Source: Rhizobium sp. Q54
Lineage (GTDB): Bacteria > Pseudomonadota > Alphaproteobacteria > Rhizobiales > Xanthobacteraceae
Reading direction: 5' to 3'
DNA length: 64,000 nt
Assembly (NCBI GenBank): GCA_945861265.1
Contig: CAMAUC010000006.1
Coordinates: forward strand, 26,719 to 90,718
The translations under genes and the position numbers were made by a program. The first letter of the stretch is position 1; the number at the start of each line of letters is the position of its first letter. Positions 54,977-63,665 of the stretch are shown here, one piece after another. The notes beneath the pieces were generated by a model. It was not told where the DNA came from and made no database searches. It saw nothing but the letters and a program-made list of their open reading frames with translations.

Positions 54977-56416
54977 TTAGCGGAAGCCCGACCCGGACCA
55001 GCGGCTGTCGAACGTGCCGGCCGGTACGACCGGCTGGGCACCGGTCAGGACGCCGCCACTGCTGGCGGGCGGCGCCGAGAAGGCGGTGCGCAACTGCGGC
55101 GGGCCTTCCGCGCGGGATGCTTCATCGGTGGCGTCAGGCTTGGTAGCGGCGTTGGCGCTGCGCTGCTTGGCGGGCTGGGGCGCCGCGGCGACCGCCTTCG
55201 GCGAAGCCGGCTCAGACTTCACATCGGCATCCCGTGCTTTCGTCGTGGACGCGGCGGCGGAGCGAACAAGAGCGGCGTGCTTCGGCTTTACGGCGTCCGG
55301 CTTGCTGACCGGTTGCGGCACCGGCACACTGGCCTGCGTCACCAGCGCGCTTTCGGCTTCGGCAACCGGCTTCGGCACCGAAACGATCTGCGTCGGCGCA
55401 GGTGCATCCGGCGTGCGCGGCAACGCGCCGGGCGCCGTCGCCACATGAATGAGGCGGCCCTTGTTGTCGTAGCCTTCCTGGGTGGTGAGCTTCTCGGCGA
55501 AGACCGGGTTCATGCCGCCGTCGACGTTATGGCGCGCCGGCACCACGGCGACGCCCTGCGCGATATATTCGGCCATCTGGACTTGTTCTTTGCGGCGCTG
55601 ATCGAGCACCGCATCGGCGATATTCCTGTCGAGTTCGAAGACCGGGCATTTGCCCTTGGCGTCGAACTTCAGCGGCTTCGACGCATTTTCTGGCTGCGCC
55701 GGATCGAACACATAACGCTTTTCGCAAACCGCGACCTTCGGCTCCTGCCGGGTGGCTTCGAAATTGTCGTAGCCTTCCTTGAGCATCTTCCAGAACGCGA
55801 AGTTCGGATTGTTGCGATGCTTGGCCATGTTCAGCGAGGTCATGCGGAACGGCATGGCCTGCAACTGGAATGCCTTCTGGCCGCCGAAGAACGACTCGCG
55901 CGCCAGTGCGTAGATTTCCTGAATCTGCTCGTCGGTCATCGCGTAGCAGCCGCGCGACGAGCAATCGCCATGCACCATCAGCTCCGAGCCGGTGTAACCC
56001 CAGGCGCGATCATAGGTGTTCGGGAAACCGGTATTGAAGGCGAGATAATAATTGGAGGCCGGGTTCATCTGTCCCGGCGTGATCGTATAGAAGCCCTCGG
56101 GCGCCTGGCGATCGCCTTCCTTCTTCTTCGGACCGAGGTCGCCCGACCAGCGGCAGATCGGATAGGTCTTCAGAAGCGCGTATTCGCCGTCGCGGGTCTG
56201 CTTCCAGATCTCCATCTCCGCTTCTTCCTTGAAGATGCGGGCGAGGATCGGCGATTCCTTGTCCATGTTCTTGGAGGCGATGTCGGCGAGCATTTTTTCC
56301 GACAGCGGCGCCTGGGCGCGGCCGCTGGTCACGTCGCTCAGATTGCAGCCGGCCAGCGCCATCGCGGCGGCCACAGCCACCGATGCCAGTAACGTTCGGA
56401 GATAGGGTCGGCTCAA
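54977..56416 (-). CDS. L,D-transpeptidase (YkuD) lipoprotein
   Basis: A 479-residue lipoprotein. TTG 56416 is chosen because GGGGAG lies 9 nt upstream and the product then begins with a signal ending in the lipobox LAGC (AVAAAMALAGCN). The YkuD domain (about 80-200) has the motif MVHGDCSSRGCYAMTDEQ, with the catalytic Cys in SRGCYAM. The C-terminal half (about 300-479) is Ala/Pro-rich and disordered, ending RWSGSGFR. It probably makes 3-3 cross-links or attaches outer-membrane proteins to peptidoglycan, typical of Rhizobiales. It is followed downstream by a GIY-YIG gene. Confidence 0.9.
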   Translation of the reverse strand: MSRPYLRTLLASVAVAAAMALAGCNLSDVTSGRAQAPLSEKMLADIASKNMDKESPILARIFKEEAEMEIWKQTRDGEYALLKTYPICRWSGDLGPKKKEGDRQAPEGFYTITPGQMNPASNYYLAFNTGFPNTYDRAWGYTGSELMVHGDCSSRGCYAMTDEQIQEIYALARESFFGGQKAFQLQAMPFRMTSLNMAKHRNNPNFAFWKMLKEGYDNFEATRQEPKVAVCEKRYVFDPAQPENASKPLKFDAKGKCPVFELDRNIADAVLDQRRKEQVQMAEYIAQGVAVVPARHNVDGGMNPVFAEKLTTQEGYDNKGRLIHVATAPGALPRTPDAPAPTQIVSVPKPVAEAESALVTQASVPVPQPVSKPDAVKPKHAALVRSAAASTTKARDADVKSEPASPKAVAAAPQPAKQRSANAATKPDATDEASRAEGPPQLRTAFSAPPASSGGVLTGAQPVVPAGTFDSRWSGSGFR

Positions 56417-56499
56417 GACGCGAAACTCCCCGGACGGGCGGGCCCATATTGAAACATCGTTATCTATAAGATGTGGCATCCGCAAGGCAAAGCCACCCC

Positions 56500-56526
56500 T
56501 ACCATACTAACCGTAACCCTATGGTA
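56500..56526. promoter_or_regulatory. inverted repeat upstream of the L,D-transpeptidase gene
   Basis: Seven-bp arms TACCATA (56500-56506) and TATGGTA (56520-56526) with a 13-nt spacer lie 84-110 nt upstream of the transpeptidase start, in an AT-rich stretch. It may be an operator or part of a promoter region. Confidence 0.35.
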
Positions 56527-56590
56527 AACCGAACTTAAATCGGAACAACCGGCTCGTTAAGGAACCTCGGCCGGCCGCTGTGGGCCCGGC

Positions 56591-57559
56591 TCAGCTCGCG
56601 GCGCGGGCCGGCAGGCGGCCCATGGCGAGGAATTTCTCGCGCCGTTGCTTGCGCACGCCGTCGCGGTCGAGCGGCCGCAGTTCGGCGAAGGCCTTGGCGA
56701 TGGCGTCGGCGGTGGCGGAAATCGCCGCGGCGGGATCACGATGGGCGCCGCCCGTAGGTTCGGACACAATTGTATCGATGACGCCGAAGCGGGCCATGTC
56801 CTGCGCGGTGATCTTCATATTGGTGGCCGCGTCCTGCGCCTTGGTCGAGTCGTGCCAGAGGATCGAGGCGGCGCCTTCCGGCGAGATCACGCTGTAAATC
56901 GCGTGTTCCAGCATCAGCACCTTGTTGGCGGTGGCCAGCGCAATGGCGCCGCCGGAGCCGCCTTCGCCGAGAATCACCGACACGTTCGGAACGCTTAAAC
57001 CCAGACAAACGTCGGTCGAGCGGGCGATGGCCTCGGCCTGGCCGCGCTCTTCGGCGCCAATGCCGGGATAGGCGCCGGCGGTGTCGACGAGGGTCAGCAC
57101 CGGAATATTGAATCGTTCGGCCATTTCCATCAGGCGCACCGCCTTGCGGTAGCCTTCGGGGCGGGCCATGCCGAAATTATGCTTGAGCCGGCTTTCGGTG
57201 TCGGAGCCCTTTTCGTGGCCGAGCACGCAGACGCTTTCGCCGCGGAAGCGGGCGAAACCGCCGATAATGGCCGCGTCGTCGCCGAATTTGCGGTCGCCGG
57301 CCAGGGCTACGAATTCGGTCAGCAGGCCTTTGACGTAGTCCAGGCAATGCGGCCGTTGCGGGTGACGCGCGACCTGGGTTTTCTGCCAGGGCGTCAGATC
57401 GCCATAGAGTTCTTTCAGCGCCAGCGCGGCCTTGACCTCGAGCCGGCTGATCTCGTCGGTGACCGAGACGGCATTATCCGTCTCGCCCATGGCGCGCAGT
57501 TCCTCAACCTTGGCCTCCAGCTCGGCCACGGGCTTTTCAAAGTCGAGATAGCTGCGCAT
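56591..57559 (-). CDS. accA: acetyl-CoA carboxylase carboxyltransferase subunit alpha
   Basis: A 322-residue AccA, half of the carboxyltransferase that moves CO2 from biotin to acetyl-CoA for fatty-acid synthesis. It starts [20 protein letters not shown], contains [32 protein letters not shown] (oxyanion region) and [13 protein letters not shown], all typical. ATG 57559 with a CGGAAACCG leader. It is 98 nt downstream of xerD on the same strand. Competition with PhaA for acetyl-CoA ties it loosely to the PHB theme. Confidence 0.97.
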   Translation of the reverse strand: MRSYLDFEKPVAELEAKVEELRAMGETDNAVSVTDEISRLEVKAALALKELYGDLTPWQKTQVARHPQRPHCLDYVKGLLTEFVALAGDRKFGDDAAIIGGFARFRGESVCVLGHEKGSDTESRLKHNFGMARPEGYRKAVRLMEMAERFNIPVLTLVDTAGAYPGIGAEERGQAEAIARSTDVCLGLSVPNVSVILGEGGSGGAIALATANKVLMLEHAIYSVISPEGAASILWHDSTKAQDAATNMKITAQDMARFGVIDTIVSEPTGGAHRDPAAAISATADAIAKAFAELRPLDRDGVRKQRREKFLAMGRLPARAAS

Positions 57560-57657
57560 CGGTTTCCGGCGGTTGGGGTCGATCGAGGGCGGTGTGACGC
57601 GGACGACCCCCCTTAGTCAAGCAATCGGGTTAATATGGGTGTTATGGCCGCTGGGGC

Positions 57658-58605
57658 CTAGGTGTCGGCCAGAGGGTGCAGATCGCGCACCAGAGTCTTC
57701 AGGCGCTCCTCCAGCACATGCGTGTAGATCTGCGTGGTCGAGATATCGGCGTGCCCGAGCAGGGTCTGCACCACCCTGAGGTCGGCGCCGTTGTGAAGCA
57801 GGTGGCTGGCGAAGGCATGGCGCAGGACGTGCGGTGACAGCCGTGCCGGGGCAAATCCGCAGGCCTGACCCAAGGCTTTCAATTCGCGGGCAAAATGCTG
57901 TCGAGTGAGATGGCCCTGCTCGCCGAAGGAGGGGAAAAGCCACTTTTCCTTCTTCTCGTGGCCGGCCTCGGCGCGTAGCGTCAGATACTCCGCCATCGCC
58001 GTTTTGGCCGCGCCATTGAGCGGCACCAGCCGCTCTTTGTTGCCCTTGCCGCGCACCACCAGCATCGCCTGATCGCGCCGCGCGGCGGACGCGGGCAGCG
58101 CCACCAGTTCGGACACCCGCAGGCCGGTGGCATAGACTACCTCCAGCAGGCACAAAAGCCGGGCGGCGCGCAGCCGCGCCGGTTTGGGCTGATCGGCCTT
58201 CTCGGCATTCTGCCGCGCCTGCGACAGCAGGCGGTCTACTTCGGCGATCGACAGGATCTTCGGCAGGGTGAGGCCGCGCTTGGGGCCTTCCAGCACGGCG
58301 GCCGGATCGTCGCCGCGTTTTCCCTCGGCATAGAGAAACCGGTAGAGCTGGCGCGTCGCCGACAGCCGCCTCGCCAGTGACGACGCGGCAAAGCCGCGCT
58401 CGCCGAGACTCGTGAGAAAGCCGCGCAGATCGTCGGTGTCGGCCTTGGCAATGGATTTGCCGGCGGCGCGCAAATGCGCCGTTAAATCGTCGAGGTCGTT
58501 GCGATAGGCGGCCAGCGTATTCTCGCCGGCGCCGCGCTCGGCCGCCTGCATGTCGAGGAACAGCGCCACCAGCGTATTGTCGTTTGAGGGTTTTCCGCCG
58601 GCCAT
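57658..58605 (-). CDS. xerD: site-specific tyrosine recombinase XerD
   Basis: A 315-residue XerD-type recombinase that resolves chromosome dimers at dif with XerC. The catalytic residues are Arg163 (ATGLRVSEL), Lys187 (RGKGNKERLVPL), His259 and Arg262 (HVLRHAFASHL), His285 (LLGHADISTTQ) and Tyr294 (QIYTHV). The core-binding domain occupies about 1-105. ATG 58605 gives the standard length; the upstream frame is not protein-like. A 50-residue membrane protein gene lies 16 nt upstream on the same strand. Confidence 0.95.
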   Translation of the reverse strand: MAGGKPSNDNTLVALFLDMQAAERGAGENTLAAYRNDLDDLTAHLRAAGKSIAKADTDDLRGFLTSLGERGFAASSLARRLSATRQLYRFLYAEGKRGDDPAAVLEGPKRGLTLPKILSIAEVDRLLSQARQNAEKADQPKPARLRAARLLCLLEVVYATGLRVSELVALPASAARRDQAMLVVRGKGNKERLVPLNGAAKTAMAEYLTLRAEAGHEKKEKWLFPSFGEQGHLTRQHFARELKALGQACGFAPARLSPHVLRHAFASHLLHNGADLRVVQTLLGHADISTTQIYTHVLEERLKTLVRDLHPLADT

Positions 58606-58621
58606 CGTTTGGAGGTTTGCC

Positions 58622-58774
58622 CTATTTAGGCTGCTTGACGAACTTGTCCGGCGGCACCGTGATGCTGATCTCGCGCGGCTGGATCTTGACGAAATTGGCC
58701 AGCGCAAAGACCCCGACATAGACGAGGCCGCCGACGATGCCGGCAAAAACCAGGAATCTGAACAGGCTCGGCAT
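58622..58774 (-). CDS. 50-residue single-pass membrane protein
   Basis: A short frame of 51 codons ending in TAG reads MPSLFRFLVFAGIVGGLVYV, then GVFALANFVKIQPREISITV and PPDKFVKQPK. Residues 6-27 form one TM helix, and the rest is a short positively charged periplasmic tail with PPDKF. It is 16 nt upstream of xerD on the same strand, facing the divergent aroK. The plausible ATG, TM helix and operon position support a real gene; I recall similar short proteins before xerD in Rhizobiales but cannot name a function. Confidence 0.75.
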   Translation of the reverse strand: MPSLFRFLVFAGIVGGLVYVGVFALANFVKIQPREISITVPPDKFVKQPK

Positions 58775-58874
58775 GGTCTTGATCCGGCGGCGGTCGGTAA
58801 CGAGGCGATTTATAGCGTGTACGGCCAGGTTCCTTAACCGCCGGCAAACGCGGCCGGTAATTGCACCGGCAATC

Positions 58875-58891
58875 GCAATTGTCCCAATTGC
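58875..58891. promoter_or_regulatory. 7-bp inverted repeat upstream of aroK
   Basis: GCAATTG-TCC-CAATTGC lies 37 nt before the aroK start codon and between it and the divergent small-protein/xerD operon. It could be an operator. Confidence 0.35.
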
Positions 58892-58928
58892 TGGTATATG
58901 GAACCGTTAGTCGTCCTGGAATCCTAGC

Positions 58929-59531
58929 ATGGTTGATGCCGCCGTTCAAAAGTCCGCGGAAAACGCGCCCGACCCAGCCCTGACGGCGGAAGTGCTCCGC
59001 GCCCTCGGCAGCCGGTCGATCGTGCTCGTGGGTATGATGGGCGCGGGCAAGTCGTCGATCGGCCGCAGGCTGGCGACTCGCCTCGGCCTCGCCTTCGCCG
59101 ACGCCGATACTGAAATCGAAACGGCGGCCGGCATGACAATCGCCGAGATTTTCGCCAAGCACGGCGAGCCCTATTTTCGCGCCGGCGAGGCGCGCGTCAT
59201 CGCCCGCCTGCTCGACCACGGACCGCAGGTGCTGGCGACCGGCGGCGGCGCCATCATGGATCAGCGCACGCGCGACCTGATCCAGATCAAGGGAATTTCG
59301 ATCTGGCTCAAGGCCGACCTCGACATCCTGAGCAAACGCACCAAGCGCCGCGGCGAGCGGCCGCTGGTCGACAAGATGAAGGAACTGCTGCCGTTGCGCG
59401 AACCGATCTACGCCCTCTCCGATATCGTCGTGCAGTCGCGCGACGAGCCGCATGAAACCATCGTCGACGAAATCGTCGCCGCCTTGCCGAAGCATCTCAA
59501 GATCATCGTCGGCGGGGGGAATCAATCGTGA
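58929..59531 (+). CDS. aroK: shikimate kinase
   Basis: A 200-residue kinase that phosphorylates shikimate at O3 in aromatic amino-acid synthesis. Walker A is GMMGAGKSS (35-43); ADADTEIETAAG supplies the shikimate-binding Asp and FRAGEARVI the Arg, with GGGAIMDQ for the lid region. The N-terminal 27 residues are an extension of the kind common in Rhizobiales. Overlaps aroB by GTGA, the classical aroKB pair. Confidence 0.95.
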   Translation: MVDAAVQKSAENAPDPALTAEVLRALGSRSIVLVGMMGAGKSSIGRRLATRLGLAFADADTEIETAAGMTIAEIFAKHGEPYFRAGEARVIARLLDHGPQVLATGGGAIMDQRTRDLIQIKGISIWLKADLDILSKRTKRRGERPLVDKMKELLPLREPIYALSDIVVQSRDEPHETIVDEIVAALPKHLKIIVGGGNQS

Positions 59532-60670
59532 CCGCGCCCAGGGCCGTGCCAATACGCTCGAGCGAACCGATCGTGGTGCCGGTGGCGCTGGCCGAGCGCG
59601 CCTATGACATCGTCATCGGGCGTGGCGTCATCGCCACGCTCGGCGCGCGCATCAAGGCGCTGCGGCCGAATGCCAAGACCGTGATCCTTACCGACGAAAC
59701 GGTGGCGAAGCATCATCTCGCCGCGGTCGAGGACATTCTTGCCGCCGGCGGCGTCGCCTCTTCGCATATCCTTGTCGCACCCGGCGAGGGCTCGAAAAAC
59801 TATGCGACTTTTGAAACCGTGTGCGAGGCGATCATCGCCGCGCGCATCGAGCGCAACGATCTGGTCGTAGCGCTCGGCGGCGGCGTCATCGGCGATCTCG
59901 CCGGATTCGCAGCGGCCAGCGTGCGGCGCGGGCTGGATTTCGTGCAGGTGCCGACGTCGCTTCTGGCGCAGGTCGACTCGTCGGTCGGCGGCAAGACCGG
60001 CATCAATTCGCGTCAGGGCAAGAATTTGATCGGCGCTTTCCATCAGCCAATCCTGGTGATCGCCGACACCGCCATGCTCGATACGTTGTCGCCGCGCGAA
60101 TTCCGCGCCGGCTATGGCGAAGTCGCAAAATACGGGCTGCTGGGCGACGCGGATTTCTTTGCCTGGTGTGAAGCGAACTGGCGCGATGTCTATGCCGGGG
60201 GATCGGCACGCGAACACGCCATCGCCGTGTCGTGCCGCGCCAAGGCGGCCATCGTGGCGCGCGACGAGCGCGAGACCGGCGATCGCGCGCTGCTCAATCT
60301 CGGCCACACTTTCGGGCATGCGTTTGAAGCAGGCTGCGGCTATTCGCAACGTCTGCTGCATGGCGAAGCGGTGGCGCTCGGCTGCGTGATGGCGTTCCAG
60401 TTTTCGGAACGCCAGGGCCTGCTCGGCGGCAACAGCGTCGCCCGCGTGCGGTCGCATCTGGCCGATGCCGGCCTGCCGACCAGGGCCGGCGACGTCGAAG
60501 GTGGCGTGCCTAATGTCGACCGGCTCATGGACCTGATCGCGCAGGACAAGAAGGTGAAGCGCGGCAAACTCACTTTCATTCTGGCGCGCGGCATTGGCGA
60601 GGCCTTTGTCGCGGACGATGTCGATGCGGCCGAGATCCGCGCGTTCCTTGAAGAGAAAATCGCGGAATGA
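59528..60670 (+). CDS. aroB: 3-dehydroquinate synthase
   Basis: A 380-residue NAD+- and Zn2+- or Co2+-dependent enzyme converting DAHP to 3-dehydroquinate. Signatures are VALGGGVIGDLAGFAAASV, then VPTSLLAQVDSSVGGKTGIN, metal ligands in FRAGYGEVAKYG, and LLNLGHTFGHAFE. Start GTG 59528 overlaps the aroK stop; its stop overlaps the CorC gene start by 4 nt. Together the three genes form aroK-aroB-corC. Confidence 0.97.
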   Translation: MTAPRAVPIRSSEPIVVPVALAERAYDIVIGRGVIATLGARIKALRPNAKTVILTDETVAKHHLAAVEDILAAGGVASSHILVAPGEGSKNYATFETVCEAIIAARIERNDLVVALGGGVIGDLAGFAAASVRRGLDFVQVPTSLLAQVDSSVGGKTGINSRQGKNLIGAFHQPILVIADTAMLDTLSPREFRAGYGEVAKYGLLGDADFFAWCEANWRDVYAGGSAREHAIAVSCRAKAAIVARDERETGDRALLNLGHTFGHAFEAGCGYSQRLLHGEAVALGCVMAFQFSERQGLLGGNSVARVRSHLADAGLPTRAGDVEGGVPNVDRLMDLIAQDKKVKRGKLTFILARGIGEAFVADDVDAAEIRAFLEEKIAE

Positions 60671-61992
60671 GCGCCACGCTGACCAATCTGCTGCTCGCCT
60701 TTTTCCTGCTGGCGTTGAACGCCTTTTACGTCGCGGCGGAATTCGCGCTGGTCAAGAGCCGCGGCTTTCGCATCGACGCGATGGCCGAAGACAACCGCTT
60801 CGCCGCGCGCCTGTTGCAGACGATGATGGGCAATCTCGAAGCCTATCTGGCGTGCTGCCAGCTCGGCATCACCATGGCCTCGCTCGGCCTCGGCTGGGTC
60901 GGTGAGCCGACGGTGGCTGCCTTACTGGAGCCGGTGCTGGCGCCATTCGGCATGCCGGAGAAGGCGCTGCATTTCACCTCGTTTCTGGTCGGTTTTCTGG
61001 TGTTCTCGTCGTTGCACATCGTCATTGGCGAGCAGGTGCCGAAGACATTGGCGATCCGCGAGCCGGTGCCGGTGTCGCAATGGATCGCCTATCCGTTGCA
61101 TGTCTCATTTCTGATGCTCTATCCGCTGAACTGGCTGTTGAACGCGGCGTCGCGCTCGGTGCTGCGGATGCTCGGCGTCAAGGAACATTCGACGCAGGAC
61201 ATCCTCACCGATGTCGAGATCGAAGGTCTGGTCGAGGAATCGGCCGAGCATGGCAATATAGAAGAAGGCCAGGCCGAGTATATCCAGAACGTCTTCCGCT
61301 TCGGCGAACTGGAAGTCTCCGACGTGATGGTCCATCGCACCAACATGATCACCGTCAATGCCGACGACAAGCCCGAGGACATCGTCAATACGGTGATCGC
61401 TTCGCCGGTGACGCGGCTGCCGCTATGGCGCGGCAACCAGGAAAACATCATCGGTATCCTGCATGTGAAGGATTTGCTGCGCGCGCTGCATGCGCTCGAC
61501 GGCGATGCCTCCAAGATCGACGTCGCCGCGTTGATGGCGCCGCCCTGGTTCGTGCCGGAAACGCGGCCGGTGTCGGAGCAGCTCAAGGCGTTCCGCCGCC
61601 GCAAGACGCCATTCGCTTTGGTCGTCGACGAGTATGGCGAGGTCGAAGGCCTGGTCACGCTCGAGGATATTCTGGAAGAAATCGTCGGCGACATTACCGA
61701 CGAGCACGACGTCGCCATGCCCGGCGTGCGCAAGCAGCCGGACGGTTCGGTCAATGTCGACGGCGCGGTGCCGATCCGCGATCTCAACCGCGTCATGGGT
61801 TGGGAACTGCCGGATGAGGAGGCCACCACCATCGCCGGCCTGGTCATTCATGAGGCGCGGTCGATTCCCGAAGTCGGCCAGAGCTTCACCTTCCACGGGT
61901 TCCGTTTCAGGGTGTTGCGCCGCGCCCGCAACCGCATCACCGCGTTGCGCATCCAGCCGCTGCCGCGTGCATCGGGGAAAAAGCCGGTATAA
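60667..61992 (+). CDS. CNNM/CorC-family membrane protein (DUF21-CBS-CorC_HlyC)
   Basis: A 441-residue protein annotated elsewhere as hemolysin or magnesium/cobalt efflux protein. Four TM helices of the DUF21/CNNM domain occupy about 1-190 (first: LTNLLLAFFLLALNAFYVAA), a pair of CBS domains about 205-330 (VMVHRTNMITVNADDKPED and TPFALVVDEYGEVEGLVTLE), and a CorC_HlyC domain at the C terminus. The family exports or regulates Mg2+. Overlaps aroB by 4 nt (ATGA). Confidence 0.95.
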   Translation: MSATLTNLLLAFFLLALNAFYVAAEFALVKSRGFRIDAMAEDNRFAARLLQTMMGNLEAYLACCQLGITMASLGLGWVGEPTVAALLEPVLAPFGMPEKALHFTSFLVGFLVFSSLHIVIGEQVPKTLAIREPVPVSQWIAYPLHVSFLMLYPLNWLLNAASRSVLRMLGVKEHSTQDILTDVEIEGLVEESAEHGNIEEGQAEYIQNVFRFGELEVSDVMVHRTNMITVNADDKPEDIVNTVIASPVTRLPLWRGNQENIIGILHVKDLLRALHALDGDASKIDVAALMAPPWFVPETRPVSEQLKAFRRRKTPFALVVDEYGEVEGLVTLEDILEEIVGDITDEHDVAMPGVRKQPDGSVNVDGAVPIRDLNRVMGWELPDEEATTIAGLVIHEARSIPEVGQSFTFHGFRFRVLRRARNRITALRIQPLPRASGKKPV

Positions 61993-62060
61993 GATTTAGT
62001 ATAAGAGTATGAGAAACGCGCATGAAAGCGCGAACGGAATAACGCCTGGGGAGGAATTCG

Positions 62061-63053
62061 ATGATGTCGCCCGTAACGCGGTTCGGCCGCGCGCGCTTGT
62101 TGACGCTGGCTGTTATGGTATCGGCCTGTTTTGGCGCCGCCGCGCAGGCACAGAATTATCCGGAGCGCCCGATCCGTTTGATCGCGCCGTTTCCCGCCGG
62201 CGGATTGGCCGACGTGCTCGCCCGCGCGGTCGGTGACGATTTGTCCAAATCGCTGGGCCAGCCGGTGATCGTCGAGAACCGCGCCGGCGCCGGCGGCAAT
62301 GTCGGCGCCGATGCCGTCGCCAAGGCCGCGCCGGATGGCTACACCTTGCTGATGACCTCGGCGGGCATATTGAGCGCCAACCAGTTTCTCTATGCGACGA
62401 TGCCGTTCGATCCGGAAAAGGACTTCGTGCCGGTATCCAACGTCGCCGACATGCCGATGATGGTCGTGGTCAAACAGGACTTGCCGGCAAAGACCTTGGC
62501 GGAGCTGGTGGCCTTGGCGCGCGCCAATCCCGGCAAGCTCAATTTCGGCTCGCCCGGCATCGGCACCACCGGGCATCTCGGCCTGGCGCTGTTGATGCAT
62601 GCCGCCAATATCAAAGTCACCCATGTGCCCTATCGCGGCGCGGCGCCGGCGATTACCGATCTGATCGCCGGGCAAATCGACGGCGTGGTCGACAATCCGC
62701 CGACGGTCCTGCCGCATATCGAGGGCGGCCGGCTGCGCGCTTTGGCGGTCGCGGCAAAGCAGCGGATGACCTTGCTGCCGGACCTGCCGACCGCCGCTGA
62801 AGCCGGCGTTGCCAATTACGAAGCCTCGTCCTGGTTTGGCGTTGTGGCGCCGGCTGGAACGCCGCCGGCCATCGTGGCCCGATTGCACCAGGAAATCGCC
62901 GCCGCGACGCAAAAGCCGGCGATGCGCGAGCGGTTCGCCAAAACCGGCGCGCGGCTCATCGGCAATACGCCGGAAGAGTTTGCCCGGCAGATCAAAGCGG
63001 ATCGCATCATGTGGGGCGAGGTCATCCGCGCCGCCGACATCAAGGCGCAATAA
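62061..63053 (+). CDS. TctC-family (Bug) periplasmic substrate-binding protein
   Basis: A 330-residue receptor with a signal peptide ending AQA (cleavage after residue 30) before QNYPERPIRLIAPF. It has RAGAGGNVGADAVAKAAPDG and other TctC blocks: MPFDPEKDFVPVSNVADMPM and GGRLRALAVAAKQR. No tctA or tctB membrane genes are adjacent. ATG 62061 (after GGGGAGG) is preferred. This is the second solitary TctC protein in the window, with the other at 19983. Ligand unknown, probably a carboxylate. Confidence 0.92.
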   Translation: MMSPVTRFGRARLLTLAVMVSACFGAAAQAQNYPERPIRLIAPFPAGGLADVLARAVGDDLSKSLGQPVIVENRAGAGGNVGADAVAKAAPDGYTLLMTSAGILSANQFLYATMPFDPEKDFVPVSNVADMPMMVVVKQDLPAKTLAELVALARANPGKLNFGSPGIGTTGHLGLALLMHAANIKVTHVPYRGAAPAITDLIAGQIDGVVDNPPTVLPHIEGGRLRALAVAAKQRMTLLPDLPTAAEAGVANYEASSWFGVVAPAGTPPAIVARLHQEIAAATQKPAMRERFAKTGARLIGNTPEEFARQIKADRIMWGEVIRAADIKAQ

Positions 63054-63258
63054 GGCTCGCCGTTCGCCAGCGCGGACGAAATATCCCTTACCTGTTGATA
63101 TTACGTGGTTATTGTCCGCGAAATAAAATATCGATTTCGCGGAACCTTCTGCTGCTAGGACGATTATTGATACGCCCTGATAGCGATCCGAACGGAATCT
63201 GGCCGCGGCCACGATTCCCGACGCCGCGCATTTGTTTGTCACGGCCGGGGGACGCTAT

Positions 63259-63624
63259 GTGGCCGTTGTATTAGTTGTCGAAGACGATGTTTTCATCCGC
63301 GAAATAGCGGAGATGATGATCCAGGAATGGGGTCATCAAACGCTTTCAGCCAGCGACATCGACGAAGCCCTCTTGCTGCTGCGCTCGCCGCAACAGATCG
63401 ACGCACTGTTCACCGACATCTATCTCAAGGACGCGGTTCTCGGCGGTTGCGACCTGGCCATTCAGGCGATTGCTTTACGGCCGGGTTTGCGCGTGTTGTA
63501 CACGACCGGCAATACCATCACTGAAAAGATGACCGCGTTGCTAGTCGAAGGCATGCAGTTCCTGCGCAAGCCCTACACGCAAAATCAATTGCAGAATTCG
63601 ATCAAGACCACGCTCGCAAGCTGA
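63259..63624 (+). CDS. single-domain response regulator
   Basis: A 121-residue receiver domain without output domain. The acidic pocket is Glu8-Asp9-Asp10 (VVEDD), the phosphoacceptor is Asp53 in ALFTDIY, and the conserved Lys is Lys104 in LRKPY. GTG 63259 is chosen with GGGGGA 8 nt upstream; the frame extends 27 nt upstream. A PAS-kinase gene follows 41 nt later. Single-domain regulators commonly control flagellar motors or act as phosphate shuttles. Confidence 0.9.
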   Translation: MAVVLVVEDDVFIREIAEMMIQEWGHQTLSASDIDEALLLLRSPQQIDALFTDIYLKDAVLGGCDLAIQAIALRPGLRVLYTTGNTITEKMTALLVEGMQFLRKPYTQNQLQNSIKTTLAS

Positions 63625-63665
63625 TCCGCGCCGCGGAGCAATACCGGGTTACTGGGGGCGACATT

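Noticed and set aside
57658..58605. Tyrosine recombinase as a phage or island integrase.
   Set aside because: It has XerD length and all XerD catalytic positions, lies among housekeeping genes, and there is no att duplication or tRNA.
60667..61992. HlyC/CorC gene as a hemolysin toxin.
   Set aside because: The CNNM-CBS-CorC architecture is a Mg2+-linked transporter family; the hemolysin label is historical.
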